DNA of 64,000 nt from positions 5,841,001 to 5,905,000 of the forward strand of contig NZ_CP150265.1 of assembly GCF_037976325.1 (NCBI RefSeq), in the 5' to 3' direction. The DNA is from Paenibacillus sp. FSL K6-3182 (GTDB lineage Bacteria > Bacillota > Bacilli > Paenibacillales > Paenibacillaceae). Position 1 is the first letter of the stretch. Every line of letters starts with the position of its first letter. Made by a program: the position numbers and the translations under genes. This document shows, piece by piece, positions 1 through 8,247 of the stretch. The notes below the pieces were generated by a model. It had not been told where the DNA came from, did no database searches, and saw only the letters and a list, made by a program, of their open reading frames with translations.

Positions 1-755
1 CACCACAAAATAGTGCTGTTGTCCTCACCCTTATAGTAAGTCCAGCTTGCTACAAGCGTGCCGATTGCACCGCTCTTCATACGAAGCAAGCATGATGCGT
101 TATCATCAACATCGGTATCCTTATCAAGCGTGCCAACAAATCCAGCTACTTCTGAAACTTCGTCGTCAAGCATCCAGCGAATAAGATCGGATTTATGAAC
201 GCCAAGATCGCCCATTGCGCCCATAATAGCTTCTGGCTTACGGAAGAACCAGCTTTCTGCGCCATCGATGCTCCAGCCATCTGGACCAGGGTGACCAAAT
301 GATGTGCGGAATGTAAGTACTTTGCCTAGAATGCCGGATTGCAACACTTGCTTCGCTTTAACATGCGGCGGCATGAAGCGTTGGTTATGACCAACCATCA
401 AGTGAACGCCGTTTTTCTTAGCTGCTTCAATCATCGCTTCCGCTTCTTCATCTGTTACAGCCATTGGTTTCTCAACTAGAACATGAGCGCCCGCATTAGC
501 TGCAGTAATTGACATTGAAGCATGCAATGCATTTGGCGTACATACGCTTACTGCATCAGGTTTGATTTCTGCAAGCATCGTTTCGAAATCAGCAAACGCT
601 TTGCCGCCATGCAAATTTGCATAGTGTTCTGCGCGCTCGATAATTGGATCTACGAATGCAACAAGCTCAACATTCTCATGAGCTGCATATTCCGGGATAT
701 GACGGTATTTCGAAATCGATCCGCAACCTATAACTGCTACACGTACTTTAGACAT
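1..755 (-). CDS. Gfo/Idh/MocA family oxidoreductase (C-terminus beyond window)
   Basis: Partial gene with 251 codons visible. The start is the ATG at 755, preceded by AGGGGAAA. Seen: an N-terminal Rossmann fold with the nucleotide-binding turn VIGCGSIS (residues 8-15), the family signature EKPMAVT at about 95-101 (its Lys is normally catalytic) and GHNQRF at about 122. These are typical of NAD(P)-dependent sugar dehydrogenases of 340-390 aa, so roughly the last third of the protein is missing. It lies 34 nt downstream of a sugar isomerase/epimerase on the same strand, so the two are probably one transcript. Such pairs usually oxidise and isomerise sugars or inositol derivatives in the cytoplasm. 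The substrate cannot be read from the sequence. Confidence 0.9.
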   Translation of the reverse strand, partial: MSKVRVAVIGCGSISKYRHIPEYAAHENVELVAFVDPIIERAEHYANLHGGKAFADFETMLAEIKPDAVSVCTPNALHASMSITAANAGAHVLVEKPMAVTDEEAEAMIEAAKKNGVHLMVGHNQRFMPPHVKAKQVLQSGILGKVLTFRTSFGHPGPDGWSIDGAESWFFRKPEAIMGAMGDLGVHKSDLIRWMLDDEVSEVAGFVGTLDKDTDVDDNASCLLRMKSGAIGTLVASWTYYKGEDNSTILW

Positions 756-789
756 GAATATTTTCCCCTATCTATGATTAATTAGATTA

Positions 790-1560
790 TTATTTGTTCA
801 AAAAATTTGTTTTCAACCATTCCATGCTTTCTGCAACAGCTTCAATCGGAGGATTCGCACAAGTGTCCTGCTCAACAATAATCCATTCTACAGATGCTTT
901 CGAGGCAGCATCAATAATAGGAAGAAGCGGCAAATCGCCACGTCCAAGCTCTACTGTATCGATTTGTTGGCCCTTCTCACCAGCGCGGAAGTCCTTCAAA
1001 TGAAGAAGCGGCAGACGTCCTGCGTATTTTGCAATGTAAGCAAGCGGGTCAACACCGGAGTATTGTACCCAACCGATATCCATTTCAACTTGTAGATATT
1101 GCGGATCAATCCGCTCATACAATGCGTCAAATACGATTTGGCCGTCGATTTCAACTTCAAATTCAAATTCATGGTTGTGATAAGCAAAAGAAATGCCTGC
1201 TTCACGGAAACGCTTACCATACTCTTCAAATTTTACGAGATGTCCGCGCCATGCTTCTGTATCACGAGCATCTACCGGCAACCAAGGACAAATGGCATAT
1301 TTAGCTCCAATGGTTTGAAGATAAGCAATTTCCTCATCAAGATTGCCTTCAAGCAGATGCAAGCCAACGTGGCTGCCGATTGCTTTCAGATTCAATTCTT
1401 GAAGCAGATCGCGCATGTCTTCAGCTTTGATATCACCGTATCCTGCAAATTCTACGCCCTCATAGCCCATTGCTGCAACCTTGCGAAGCGTGCCTTCAAA
1501 ATCTTGTGCGGTAGCGTCTCTTAACGTGTACAATTGCAAACCAATATTCATTCGTGACAT
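790..1560 (-). CDS. sugar phosphate isomerase/epimerase (xylose isomerase-like TIM barrel)
   Basis: The protein has 256 aa, the usual length for AP-endonuclease family 2 TIM-barrel sugar isomerases/epimerases (IolE/IolI/YcjR relatives). Visible metal-site motifs are HNHEFEFE at about 148, MDIGW at about 180, LHLKDF at about 206 and VEQD near 236, which together provide the Glu/Asp/His ligands of the divalent metal site. The ATG at 1560 follows AAGGGAG with good spacing. It is first in an operon with the Gfo/Idh/MocA gene and is separated from the upstream GH31 gene by a terminator, so it probably has its own promoter within 1561-1700. Substrate unknown; a keto-sugar or inositol intermediate is most likely. 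Confidence 0.88.
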   Translation of the reverse strand: MSRMNIGLQLYTLRDATAQDFEGTLRKVAAMGYEGVEFAGYGDIKAEDMRDLLQELNLKAIGSHVGLHLLEGNLDEEIAYLQTIGAKYAICPWLPVDARDTEAWRGHLVKFEEYGKRFREAGISFAYHNHEFEFEVEIDGQIVFDALYERIDPQYLQVEMDIGWVQYSGVDPLAYIAKYAGRLPLLHLKDFRAGEKGQQIDTVELGRGDLPLLPIIDAASKASVEWIIVEQDTCANPPIEAVAESMEWLKTNFLNK

Positions 1561-1705
1561 GTGAGCTGCACTCCCTTATATTTATTATTTGATGTATTTG
1601 ATTTTGTTTTCTGATCTTTATTATATCGACAGTCCTATGCGAAAACCAGTTGTATTATTAGTCTTTTCTTATGCGATTTTGGTCAATGCTCGTACAATGG
1701 CACTA

Positions 1706-1757
1706 TAAAAGGGGCAGCTTCGGCCTAGCCTGCATACGGCTGTGACGAAGCTGCCTC
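1706..1757 (-). terminator. rho-independent terminator after GH31 gene
   Basis: Arms at 1712-1722 and 1746-1756 pair over about 11 bp (GGCAGCTTCG against CGAAGCTGCC). On the minus strand the stem is followed by CCCCTTTTAT. It lies just past the GH31 stop codon and separates that gene from the isomerase operon. Confidence 0.85.
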
Positions 1758-1765
1758 TTAATTGT

Positions 1766-4087
1766 TTAGATATGAATAGTAAACGCCAGCTGCTTCGAGC
1801 CAGCTGCAATGTGCAGAACTGTATCCTTCACATCAGCTTTTACCCCTTCGACTGAACGAATTGGACCTAGCCCTTTCAGTTCCAACGAGAATGCTTTGCC
1901 GCTGCCCTCTAATTGAACAGTGATCGCCTCGCCTTGGCGTGTTGCCGAGATCGTCAATTCTGTATCGCCTTTGGTATTGCGCACAGCCGTTGCAGCTGTT
2001 TTTCCGTCTTCCAGATTATGAAGCTCAAACTGGACGCCATCCGCATAATCATAATCTGGTTTAACCTCATTCGCTCCAAGCGCAATAATGGAATTAGGGC
2101 GAACGAATAGTGGAAGGCTAAAGAAGTCATATTTCTCTTTACGCCATGAGCCTCCTTCTACAATTTCTCCAGATAACAGATGAGTCCATTTTCCAGCTGG
2201 CAAATAATAAGTGACATGGCCCTGCTCGTTGAAAATAGGAGCTACCAGGATAGAGTCGCCCAGCATGTATTGGCGGTCCAGCATTTCGCTGGTCGGATCT
2301 TCTGGGAACTCAAGCACCATGGCACGCATCGAAGGCAAGCCCAGCTCAGTTGCTTGAACAGCTGTATTAAATAAGTAAGGCATGATCCGGCATTTCAGCT
2401 TCGTGAAGAAGCGAGTAACATCTACCGCTTCCGTATCGTATGCCCAAGGCACTCTATACGATTTGCTTCCGTGCAAGCGGCTATGGCTGGACAGCAGTCC
2501 AAAGGCTAACCAACGTTTGAATACATGCTCTGGCGCAGTATTCTCGAATCCGCCAATATCGTGGCTCCAGAAACCAAAGCCCGACATCCCGAGCGACAAG
2601 CCGCCGCGCAAGCTCTCCGCCATGGACTCATAGTCCGCATAACAGTCACCGCCCCAATGTACGGGGAATTTCTGGCCGCCTGCCGTAGCTGAACGGGCAA
2701 ACAAAGCGGCTTCGTTTCGGCCAAGCTTCTCTTCCAGCACTTCAAATACGACTTTGTTATAAAGCTGAGTATAGTAATTGTGCATTTTCATCGGATCGGA
2801 GCCGTCAAAATAAGCGACATCGGTCGGAATACGCTCACCGAAGTCGGTTTTAAAGCTGTCCACACCCATGTCGACCAGCTCACGCAAATAACTTGCGTAC
2901 CACTCGCATGCTGCTGGGTTAGTGAAATCAACGAGCGCCATGCCTGGCTGCCACAAATCCCATTGCCACACATCGCCGTTTGGCTTTTTCACCAAATAGC
3001 CATTTTGTTTGCCTTCCTCGAACAAACGCGAACGCTGAGCGATATAAGGATTGATCCATACGCAAATTTTAAGCCCTTTTTCTTTAAGGCGTGACAGCAT
3101 ACCGACAGGGTCTGGGAATACCCGCTCATCCCATTTGAAATCCGTCCAATGAAACTCACGCATCCAGAAACAGTCGAAGTGGAACACATGCAATGGAAGA
3201 TCACGTTCTGCCATGCCATCGACGAATGAATTAACTGTTGCTTCATCATAGTTAGTCGTAAATGAAGTGGTAAGCCATAATCCAAATGTCCATGCCGGCG
3301 GCAGCGCTGGCTTGCCAGTCAAATCTGTATATTTATGAAGAACATCCTTCATGCTCGGACCATCGATAATGAAATATTCGAGTGATTCTCCTGATACACT
3401 GAATTGTACCTTTTTCACTTTTTCCGAAGCAATCTCGAATGATACCAGCTCTGGATGATTGACGAATACACCATATCCCTTATTGGTCATGTAGAAAGGA
3501 ATATTTTTGTACGATTGCTCCGAGCTTGTGCCCCCGTCTTTGTTCCAGAGATCTACTACTTGTCCGTTTCTTACGAAAGGCGTGAAGCGCTCGCCAAGGC
3601 CATATACCCACTCACCAACACCAACATCCAATTCTTCGCGCATAAACGTATTGCCGTTGTCTTCTTTAATGTAGGCCATCGATTTTTGCGTACTTCCCGT
3701 AATCCGCTCGCCCGCGCGATAGAAATCCACCGCCCATACGGCTCCTTTACGGATATGAACGCTAAGGCTGCCGCTAGTTAGAACAGCCCGCTCATCGTTT
3801 TCTTCGATGACAACATGGTCGCCAGTTTGCGAGGACAGCTCGAATACTGGGCCACGCTCCCGAACACCTGCATGATGCACAAGCTTAACGCCAATAATGC
3901 CTGGCAGCGGAGAATGAAAATGGACCGTTAATAACATCGTATCCAGCATATTAGAGCGATTATAGATAGGTTGTGGCGAAGCATAAGCAGTTAGTTTGCC
4001 ATCCTTTTGCTCGAAATCATGGACTTGTACAGCCCCTAATACTTTGTATTCATCACGAATGAGCCAGTTGCCGTCTGTAAATTTCAT
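1766..4087 (-). CDS. yicI: GH31 alpha-xylosidase (YicI/XylS type)
   Basis: The protein has 773 aa from the ATG at 4087; a TTG four codons upstream is abutted by the GGAAGG ribosome site and is less likely. Seen: an N-terminal beta-sandwich, then the GH31 barrel with the nucleophile motif KTDFGERIP (Asp near residue 414) and an acid/base Asp in WGGDCYADYES near 480. KTDFGE is characteristic of the YicI alpha-xylosidase branch rather than alpha-glucosidases. No signal peptide is visible, so it should act in the cytoplasm on imported xylosyl-oligosaccharides such as isoprimeverose-type units. It is transcribed divergently from an AraC regulator that probably controls it. Family certain; xylosidase specificity likely. 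Confidence 0.92.
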   Translation of the reverse strand: MKFTDGNWLIRDEYKVLGAVQVHDFEQKDGKLTAYASPQPIYNRSNMLDTMLLTVHFHSPLPGIIGVKLVHHAGVRERGPVFELSSQTGDHVVIEENDERAVLTSGSLSVHIRKGAVWAVDFYRAGERITGSTQKSMAYIKEDNGNTFMREELDVGVGEWVYGLGERFTPFVRNGQVVDLWNKDGGTSSEQSYKNIPFYMTNKGYGVFVNHPELVSFEIASEKVKKVQFSVSGESLEYFIIDGPSMKDVLHKYTDLTGKPALPPAWTFGLWLTTSFTTNYDEATVNSFVDGMAERDLPLHVFHFDCFWMREFHWTDFKWDERVFPDPVGMLSRLKEKGLKICVWINPYIAQRSRLFEEGKQNGYLVKKPNGDVWQWDLWQPGMALVDFTNPAACEWYASYLRELVDMGVDSFKTDFGERIPTDVAYFDGSDPMKMHNYYTQLYNKVVFEVLEEKLGRNEAALFARSATAGGQKFPVHWGGDCYADYESMAESLRGGLSLGMSGFGFWSHDIGGFENTAPEHVFKRWLAFGLLSSHSRLHGSKSYRVPWAYDTEAVDVTRFFTKLKCRIMPYLFNTAVQATELGLPSMRAMVLEFPEDPTSEMLDRQYMLGDSILVAPIFNEQGHVTYYLPAGKWTHLLSGEIVEGGSWRKEKYDFFSLPLFVRPNSIIALGANEVKPDYDYADGVQFELHNLEDGKTAATAVRNTKGDTELTISATRQGEAITVQLEGSGKAFSLELKGLGPIRSVEGVKADVKDTVLHIAAGSKQLAFTIHI

Positions 4088-4258
4088 CGACTGAACCAAC
4101 CTTCCTGTTTAGTTTTATTTGCAATCCTATATATTTGCATTATACTGATAATTAATCGAATAATTCTAACAGAATACTGCTCATCTATAGCACTATTTTG
4201 ACGATATGCCTCTATGGAATGGCAACTAACTCGCATCAAGCACAGGAGGCCTCTCAAA

Positions 4259-5170
4259 ATGGATCAAACAACTAGGCACGCCTTAAAAGAAGACCGGCTG
4301 CATGGCGACAATATGTTCCCGCTTGCCGCCTACTGGATTGAACATGAAGAGGCTGGCGTCCCCGTTCTGGATTGTCATTGGCATGCTGAAGCGGAGTTTT
4401 TTTATGTACTTGAAGGTGAAGTGCTGTTCCAGGTTGATACCGATTATTTCATTGTAAAAGCAGGCGAAGCTGTTTTTATAGACGGTGGCGACATTCATGC
4501 TGGTCATGCACAAGGTGATAATGCCTGTTCTTTTTGCGCCATCGTGTTCGACACTCATTTGCTCGCCAGTGCCAGCTATGATGCCGTACAGGAACGATTT
4601 ATTTCACCGCTTCAGGACAAGAAAAAGACGTTTCCTAGACATATTCAGCCAAAAACAGAATGGGAAATCGCGCTGCTTCAGCATTTGCAATGCATTATGA
4701 ACGTATGCCAAAGTCAGAAGCCTGGTCATGAGACCGCGGTGAAGGGTCACTTTTATTTAATGCTTCATGAAATTGCCGCGCAAAGCAAATTTTGCAACAG
4801 AAGTGAAACAAGCAATGCCGACTCTACAAAAATTGACAGACTGAAGACCGCTATTATTTATATGCAAAATCATTTCCAGCGCCCTATACGGATCGCAGAA
4901 ATTGCTGATCAAATTCCGATGAGCGAAGGTCAGTTTTGCCGCTTCTTCAAGACGATGACCAGACAAACGCCAATTGAGTATTTGAATGCTTATCGAATTA
5001 GACAAGCAACGGAGCTGCTTCTGAAGCCAGAGCTCAAAATAGCAGCTGTAGCGCTTGATGTAGGATTCGATCATATTAGTTATTTCGTCAAAGTTTTTCG
5101 CAAAATGATGAAATGCACGCCTTCCCAGTTTCGCAAAAAACAGCTTGAATCGTCGGATCGTCGTCCATAA
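4259..5170 (+). CDS. AraC-family regulator with N-terminal cupin domain
   Basis: The protein has 303 aa. The start is the ATG at 4259, because AGGAGG at 4244-4249 lies 9 nt upstream; an in-frame ATG at 4214 has no such site. The N-terminal sugar-sensing cupin (about residues 40-100) carries DCHWHAEAEFFYVLEGE. The C-terminal double helix-turn-helix (about 195-295) has IAEIADQIPMSEGQFCRFFK and ALDVGFDHISYFVKVFRK. It is divergent from the GH31 alpha-xylosidase with a 171-nt intergenic region, so it is probably that gene's activator responding to a xylose-containing sugar. The effector is inferred, not seen. Confidence 0.9.
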   Translation: MDQTTRHALKEDRLHGDNMFPLAAYWIEHEEAGVPVLDCHWHAEAEFFYVLEGEVLFQVDTDYFIVKAGEAVFIDGGDIHAGHAQGDNACSFCAIVFDTHLLASASYDAVQERFISPLQDKKKTFPRHIQPKTEWEIALLQHLQCIMNVCQSQKPGHETAVKGHFYLMLHEIAAQSKFCNRSETSNADSTKIDRLKTAIIYMQNHFQRPIRIAEIADQIPMSEGQFCRFFKTMTRQTPIEYLNAYRIRQATELLLKPELKIAAVALDVGFDHISYFVKVFRKMMKCTPSQFRKKQLESSDRRP

Positions 5171-5310
5171 TAAGAAAAAACGTGTATGATTTGGTCATTT
5201 ACTCAAAAGTTACAGCTTTGTAACCAAATACTCACCGAATTTTAAGAATTATTTAATAATTGTACGTTACACTATAAAAAAAAATCCTTCGCGGGATGGA
5301 GGTCCATACT

Positions 5311-5538
5311 ATGAAAACGATGCTGATGTTCCAAAATAAAACGATACCTGTCTATTTAACAGATACAAATAAGCAAGCCATTGAGAAATTGACCGCAGTA
5401 CTTAACCGTAAACTGACAACAGGCAAAAACGCACTTAAAACATGTATCAAATCGCTAATTAGCGTAGAAATTGTAGGCAGTGAGGCAACGCTTCATTCTT
5501 ATTTCGAACGTGACACTCTAACCATTTCCCTATATTAA
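5311..5538 (+). CDS. small hypothetical protein, 75 aa
   Basis: The start is the ATG at 5311, with GGAGG at 5298-5302 and 8-nt spacing; an earlier in-frame ATG at 5296 overlaps the ribosome site. The 75-aa product begins MKTMLMFQNKTIPVYLTDTN, has a central basic segment and ends with short beta-strand-like stretches (SLISVEIVGSEATLHSYF, DTLTISLY). No signal peptide, membrane segment or known motif is recognised. A strong terminator follows, so it is probably a free-standing transcription unit. Good translation signals and its own terminator support a real gene. Function unknown. Confidence 0.7.
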   Translation: MKTMLMFQNKTIPVYLTDTNKQAIEKLTAVLNRKLTTGKNALKTCIKSLISVEIVGSEATLHSYFERDTLTISLY

Positions 5539-5564
5539 TCTAGACTTCCCATATACCGAAATAC

Positions 5565-5620
5565 GAAGAGGGTGATCCTTTTGGTCTATACAGGCCATTA
5601 GGACACCCTCTTCTTTTGTT
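5565..5620 (+). terminator. rho-independent terminator
   Basis: GAAGAGGGTG (5565-5574) pairs with CACCCTCTTC (5604-5613), followed by TTTTGTTT. It ends the 75-aa gene and insulates the downstream regulator. Confidence 0.88.
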
Positions 5621-5629
5621 TACAACGTT

Positions 5630-5686
5630 CAAACGTTTTAATTAGTAAACATTTGAGTTGTGTAATTAACTTTCGAATTATATAAT
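5630..5686 (+). promoter_or_regulatory. sigma-A promoter with inverted-repeat operator for ArsR-type gene
   Basis: A TTGTGT -35 box at 5658-5663 and a perfect TATAAT at 5681-5686 are separated by 17 bp. Immediately upstream, CAAACGTTT (5630-5638) and AAACATTTG (5647-5655) form an imperfect inverted repeat ending just before the -35. A third related half, GCAAACATAA, follows the -10. The layout suits autoregulation by the downstream winged-helix regulator; that link is inferred. Confidence 0.65.
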
Positions 5687-5718
5687 GTTAGCAAACATAA
5701 CGGAATGAGGATCAATCG

Positions 5719-6618
5719 ATGAACATAGAGGTTAACAGCCGCAATATCAAATTTCTTGAATGCTTTGCATCGGACACAAGAGTGAAGATTATTGAATTAT
5801 TAAATATTAAACCAATGAACATTAAAGAAATAGCTGAAGCGCTAGGCATTTCGTCAGCCATTGTGACTAAACATATTCAGAAGCTAGAAGAAGCATCCAT
5901 TATTACGACAGAAAGTGTGCCCAGCACGAGAGGCCGCCAGAAGGTGTGCCATCTCACACTCGATTCTGCTACGCTGCAATTTCGTGTGAAGGAGCAAACC
6001 ATTCAAAATAGGTATGCCGTATCCATTCCAATTGGTCAATATTCCTCTTATGAAGTAAAACCTACTTGCGGACTGACATCGGACACCAAAATTATCGGCA
6101 TGGTGGATGACCCGCGCTACTTCTCCGATCCTGAGCATGTGAAGGCATGCCATCTGTGGTTCGGAAGCGGCTATATTGAATATCGCATTCCTAATTATTT
6201 AGTAGGAAAACAATCGGCAAAAAGCATTTCCATATCGCTTGAAATATGCTCGGAAGCACCGCATTACAACGAGAACTGGCCTTCCGATCTTTCCTTTTAT
6301 ATTAATGACATCTTGCTCGGAGTATGGACTTGTCCAGGAGACTTCGGTGCAGTAAAGGGTGTGTATACGCCTAGCTGGTGGGATTTGGGGACTCAGCATG
6401 GCTTGCTGAAACAAATAACCATCGACTCAGGTGGCTCCTTCATCGATGGCATTCGGATGTCTGATCGGACGATAACGGATCTTGATGTTGGCTTTGGCGA
6501 CGACATCAGATTCCGTATATGTGCGCCGGAGACGGCAACCCACAGCGGAGGATTAAGCATGTTCGGCAAACAATTCGGAAATTATGATCAGGACATTCAA
6601 GTTTACGTCGCCTACTAG
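5719..6618 (+). CDS. ArsR-type winged-helix regulator with large beta-rich C-terminal domain
   Basis: The protein has 299 aa; ATG at 5719 after GAGG. Residues 10-85 form a winged helix of ArsR type (LECFASDTRVKIIELL, then IKEIAEALGISSAIVTKHIQ). Residues about 95-299 form a beta-rich domain with WFGSGYIEYRIP, LSFYINDILLGVW and GDDIRFRI, unlike the short classic ArsR metal sensors, and there is no metal-binding Cys cluster in the HTH helix. This domain probably binds a ligand, perhaps a carbohydrate given the surroundings. The gene converges on the response regulator with only 3 nt between the two stop codons and no terminator between them, so antisense read-through is possible. Effector and target unknown. 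Confidence 0.8.
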   Translation: MNIEVNSRNIKFLECFASDTRVKIIELLNIKPMNIKEIAEALGISSAIVTKHIQKLEEASIITTESVPSTRGRQKVCHLTLDSATLQFRVKEQTIQNRYAVSIPIGQYSSYEVKPTCGLTSDTKIIGMVDDPRYFSDPEHVKACHLWFGSGYIEYRIPNYLVGKQSAKSISISLEICSEAPHYNENWPSDLSFYINDILLGVWTCPGDFGAVKGVYTPSWWDLGTQHGLLKQITIDSGGSFIDGIRMSDRTITDLDVGFGDDIRFRICAPETATHSGGLSMFGKQFGNYDQDIQVYVAY

Positions 6619-6621
6619 CAG

Positions 6622-8247
6622 CTAGTTCTGCATAACATTCGGCTTGATATGGATATCTTCACGGTATTCTTTTGGCGACATACCGGTTTCATTGCGAAAC
6701 ACACGGTTAAAATGACGGATATTCGTGAAGCCCGTGTGTTCAGCTATCGTAGCAATTTTATTATCGGTTTGAACCATTTGCCGCTTCGCTTCAAAGATTC
6801 GAATCTCAGTAAGCCGCTCAACGAATGATTTCCCGGTTTGCTTCTTGAACAAGGTGCTGAAATATGCTGCATTTAAATAGACGGAATCGGCTACCTCTTT
6901 AAGCGTCAGCGCCTTGGAATAATGCTGTTCAATATATCGAATCGATTTTTCAATGGGATCATGCTCAGGCTGCGCCGTACTCTCAGCGATACATAAGGCT
7001 AAACGAACGAGCAGCTGTGAGCATGCATCCATAAGCTCTTCTCTGGAAGAGATCGAGCAAATATCAAAAAGAACGGTTTTCATATCCTTCATACCCAGCC
7101 ACTGCTTCGTTAGCCGCAGCCGCCCTGCTGCTTCATAATAATGAATGAGCAGCTTGCACAGCTGCTGATGCACGGTTTCCGGCGTTTTGGCATCAAGGCA
7201 AAGCTCACTTACGAAAGCATGGGCTGCCGCCGCGACCTGTTCCAGCTTCCCCTCATTCATGGCCAGATCCAGCTTCTCCCACGACCATGTTTTCAGCTCA
7301 CCTTTGAAACGGTCATCCGTGCCTAAATCACCGTAGACTAACACTTTATCTCCGCCAACGATGAGCCTGTGAAGCAAAGCAATTTCCGCTTCGTTGTACG
7401 CATCGGATATCGATTTAAAGCCTTTTGCCACCTGGCCTATGCCGATCGTAACCGTCATATTCGATAAGCTTGTAATTTGTCTGCGAATCGTCTCGCCTAT
7501 TTCCCGCACGGCAGCCATCGCTAGGTCGCTGTCCTCAATATTTAGCAGCGCCGCTACTTCTGTCTCCGACATGATGAAACAAAAGCCATTTGTTCTCCTG
7601 CTCAGCACTTCTTGCACGAGCTGTTGAATATATAATTGAAACAAAGAAGGATCAGCTTGATTATACCGCTCACTGCCGATTGAATTTTTGTCTAATTTCA
7701 CAACCATGCATGTGAAGAAAGGTTGATGAAAGTCAATCCCAATGGTCCGAAGCAGCTCCAAATCTGCTTCATTTACGCTGCCCTTCAGAAGGCCGGTTAA
7801 CAGATGTTCACTGACATGCTGCCTAATCCGGTGCTCATCACGATGGGGGTTGCTGACGGGAATCGCTTGGCTAAGCTGCACTTTCTCTTTAAGCATTTTA
7901 AGCACCTTATCCAGCTCTTCGCGCTCAATCGGCTTCATCATATAATCCTTCGCGCCTTGCCTCATCGATTGCTGAATATAGACAAAATCATCAAAACCGC
8001 TGATTACGACGCATAACACATGCGGAAAACGCTCCTTCATCATCTGCTGCAATTGAATGCCATCCATGCGAGGCATCCGAATATCCGTCAGAATAGCTTC
8101 TGGCTCAAGCTCCTCCACCAGCTGCAATGCTTCATAACCATCCCGCGCTTCACCAACGACCTCCCATTCCGGGTCGAGTTCTATTATCATTTTGCGCAAG
8201 CCTTTTCGAAATATCGATTCATCATCTACAATAACGATTCTAGGCAT
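6622..8247 (-). CDS. YesN-type response regulator (REC + AraC HTH), locus 1
   Basis: The protein has about 541 aa. The ATG at 8247 is preferred because GGGG ends 6 nt upstream, whereas the ATG at 8253 overlaps the ribosome site. The N-terminal receiver has VDDES, phospho-acceptor Asp in LTDIRMP (about residue 54), SGFDDF and KPIERE. A long middle region follows, then a C-terminal AraC double HTH (about 440-535) with LKEVADSVYLNAAYFSTLFK and IAEHTGFTNIRHFNRVF. It overlaps the upstream kinase by 8 nt, so the two are translationally coupled. It is the last gene of the seven-gene operon and very probably activates it and perhaps the GH31 module. Confidence 0.93.
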   Translation of the reverse strand: MPRIVIVDDESIFRKGLRKMIIELDPEWEVVGEARDGYEALQLVEELEPEAILTDIRMPRMDGIQLQQMMKERFPHVLCVVISGFDDFVYIQQSMRQGAKDYMMKPIEREELDKVLKMLKEKVQLSQAIPVSNPHRDEHRIRQHVSEHLLTGLLKGSVNEADLELLRTIGIDFHQPFFTCMVVKLDKNSIGSERYNQADPSLFQLYIQQLVQEVLSRRTNGFCFIMSETEVAALLNIEDSDLAMAAVREIGETIRRQITSLSNMTVTIGIGQVAKGFKSISDAYNEAEIALLHRLIVGGDKVLVYGDLGTDDRFKGELKTWSWEKLDLAMNEGKLEQVAAAAHAFVSELCLDAKTPETVHQQLCKLLIHYYEAAGRLRLTKQWLGMKDMKTVLFDICSISSREELMDACSQLLVRLALCIAESTAQPEHDPIEKSIRYIEQHYSKALTLKEVADSVYLNAAYFSTLFKKQTGKSFVERLTEIRIFEAKRQMVQTDNKIATIAEHTGFTNIRHFNRVFRNETGMSPKEYREDIHIKPNVMQN

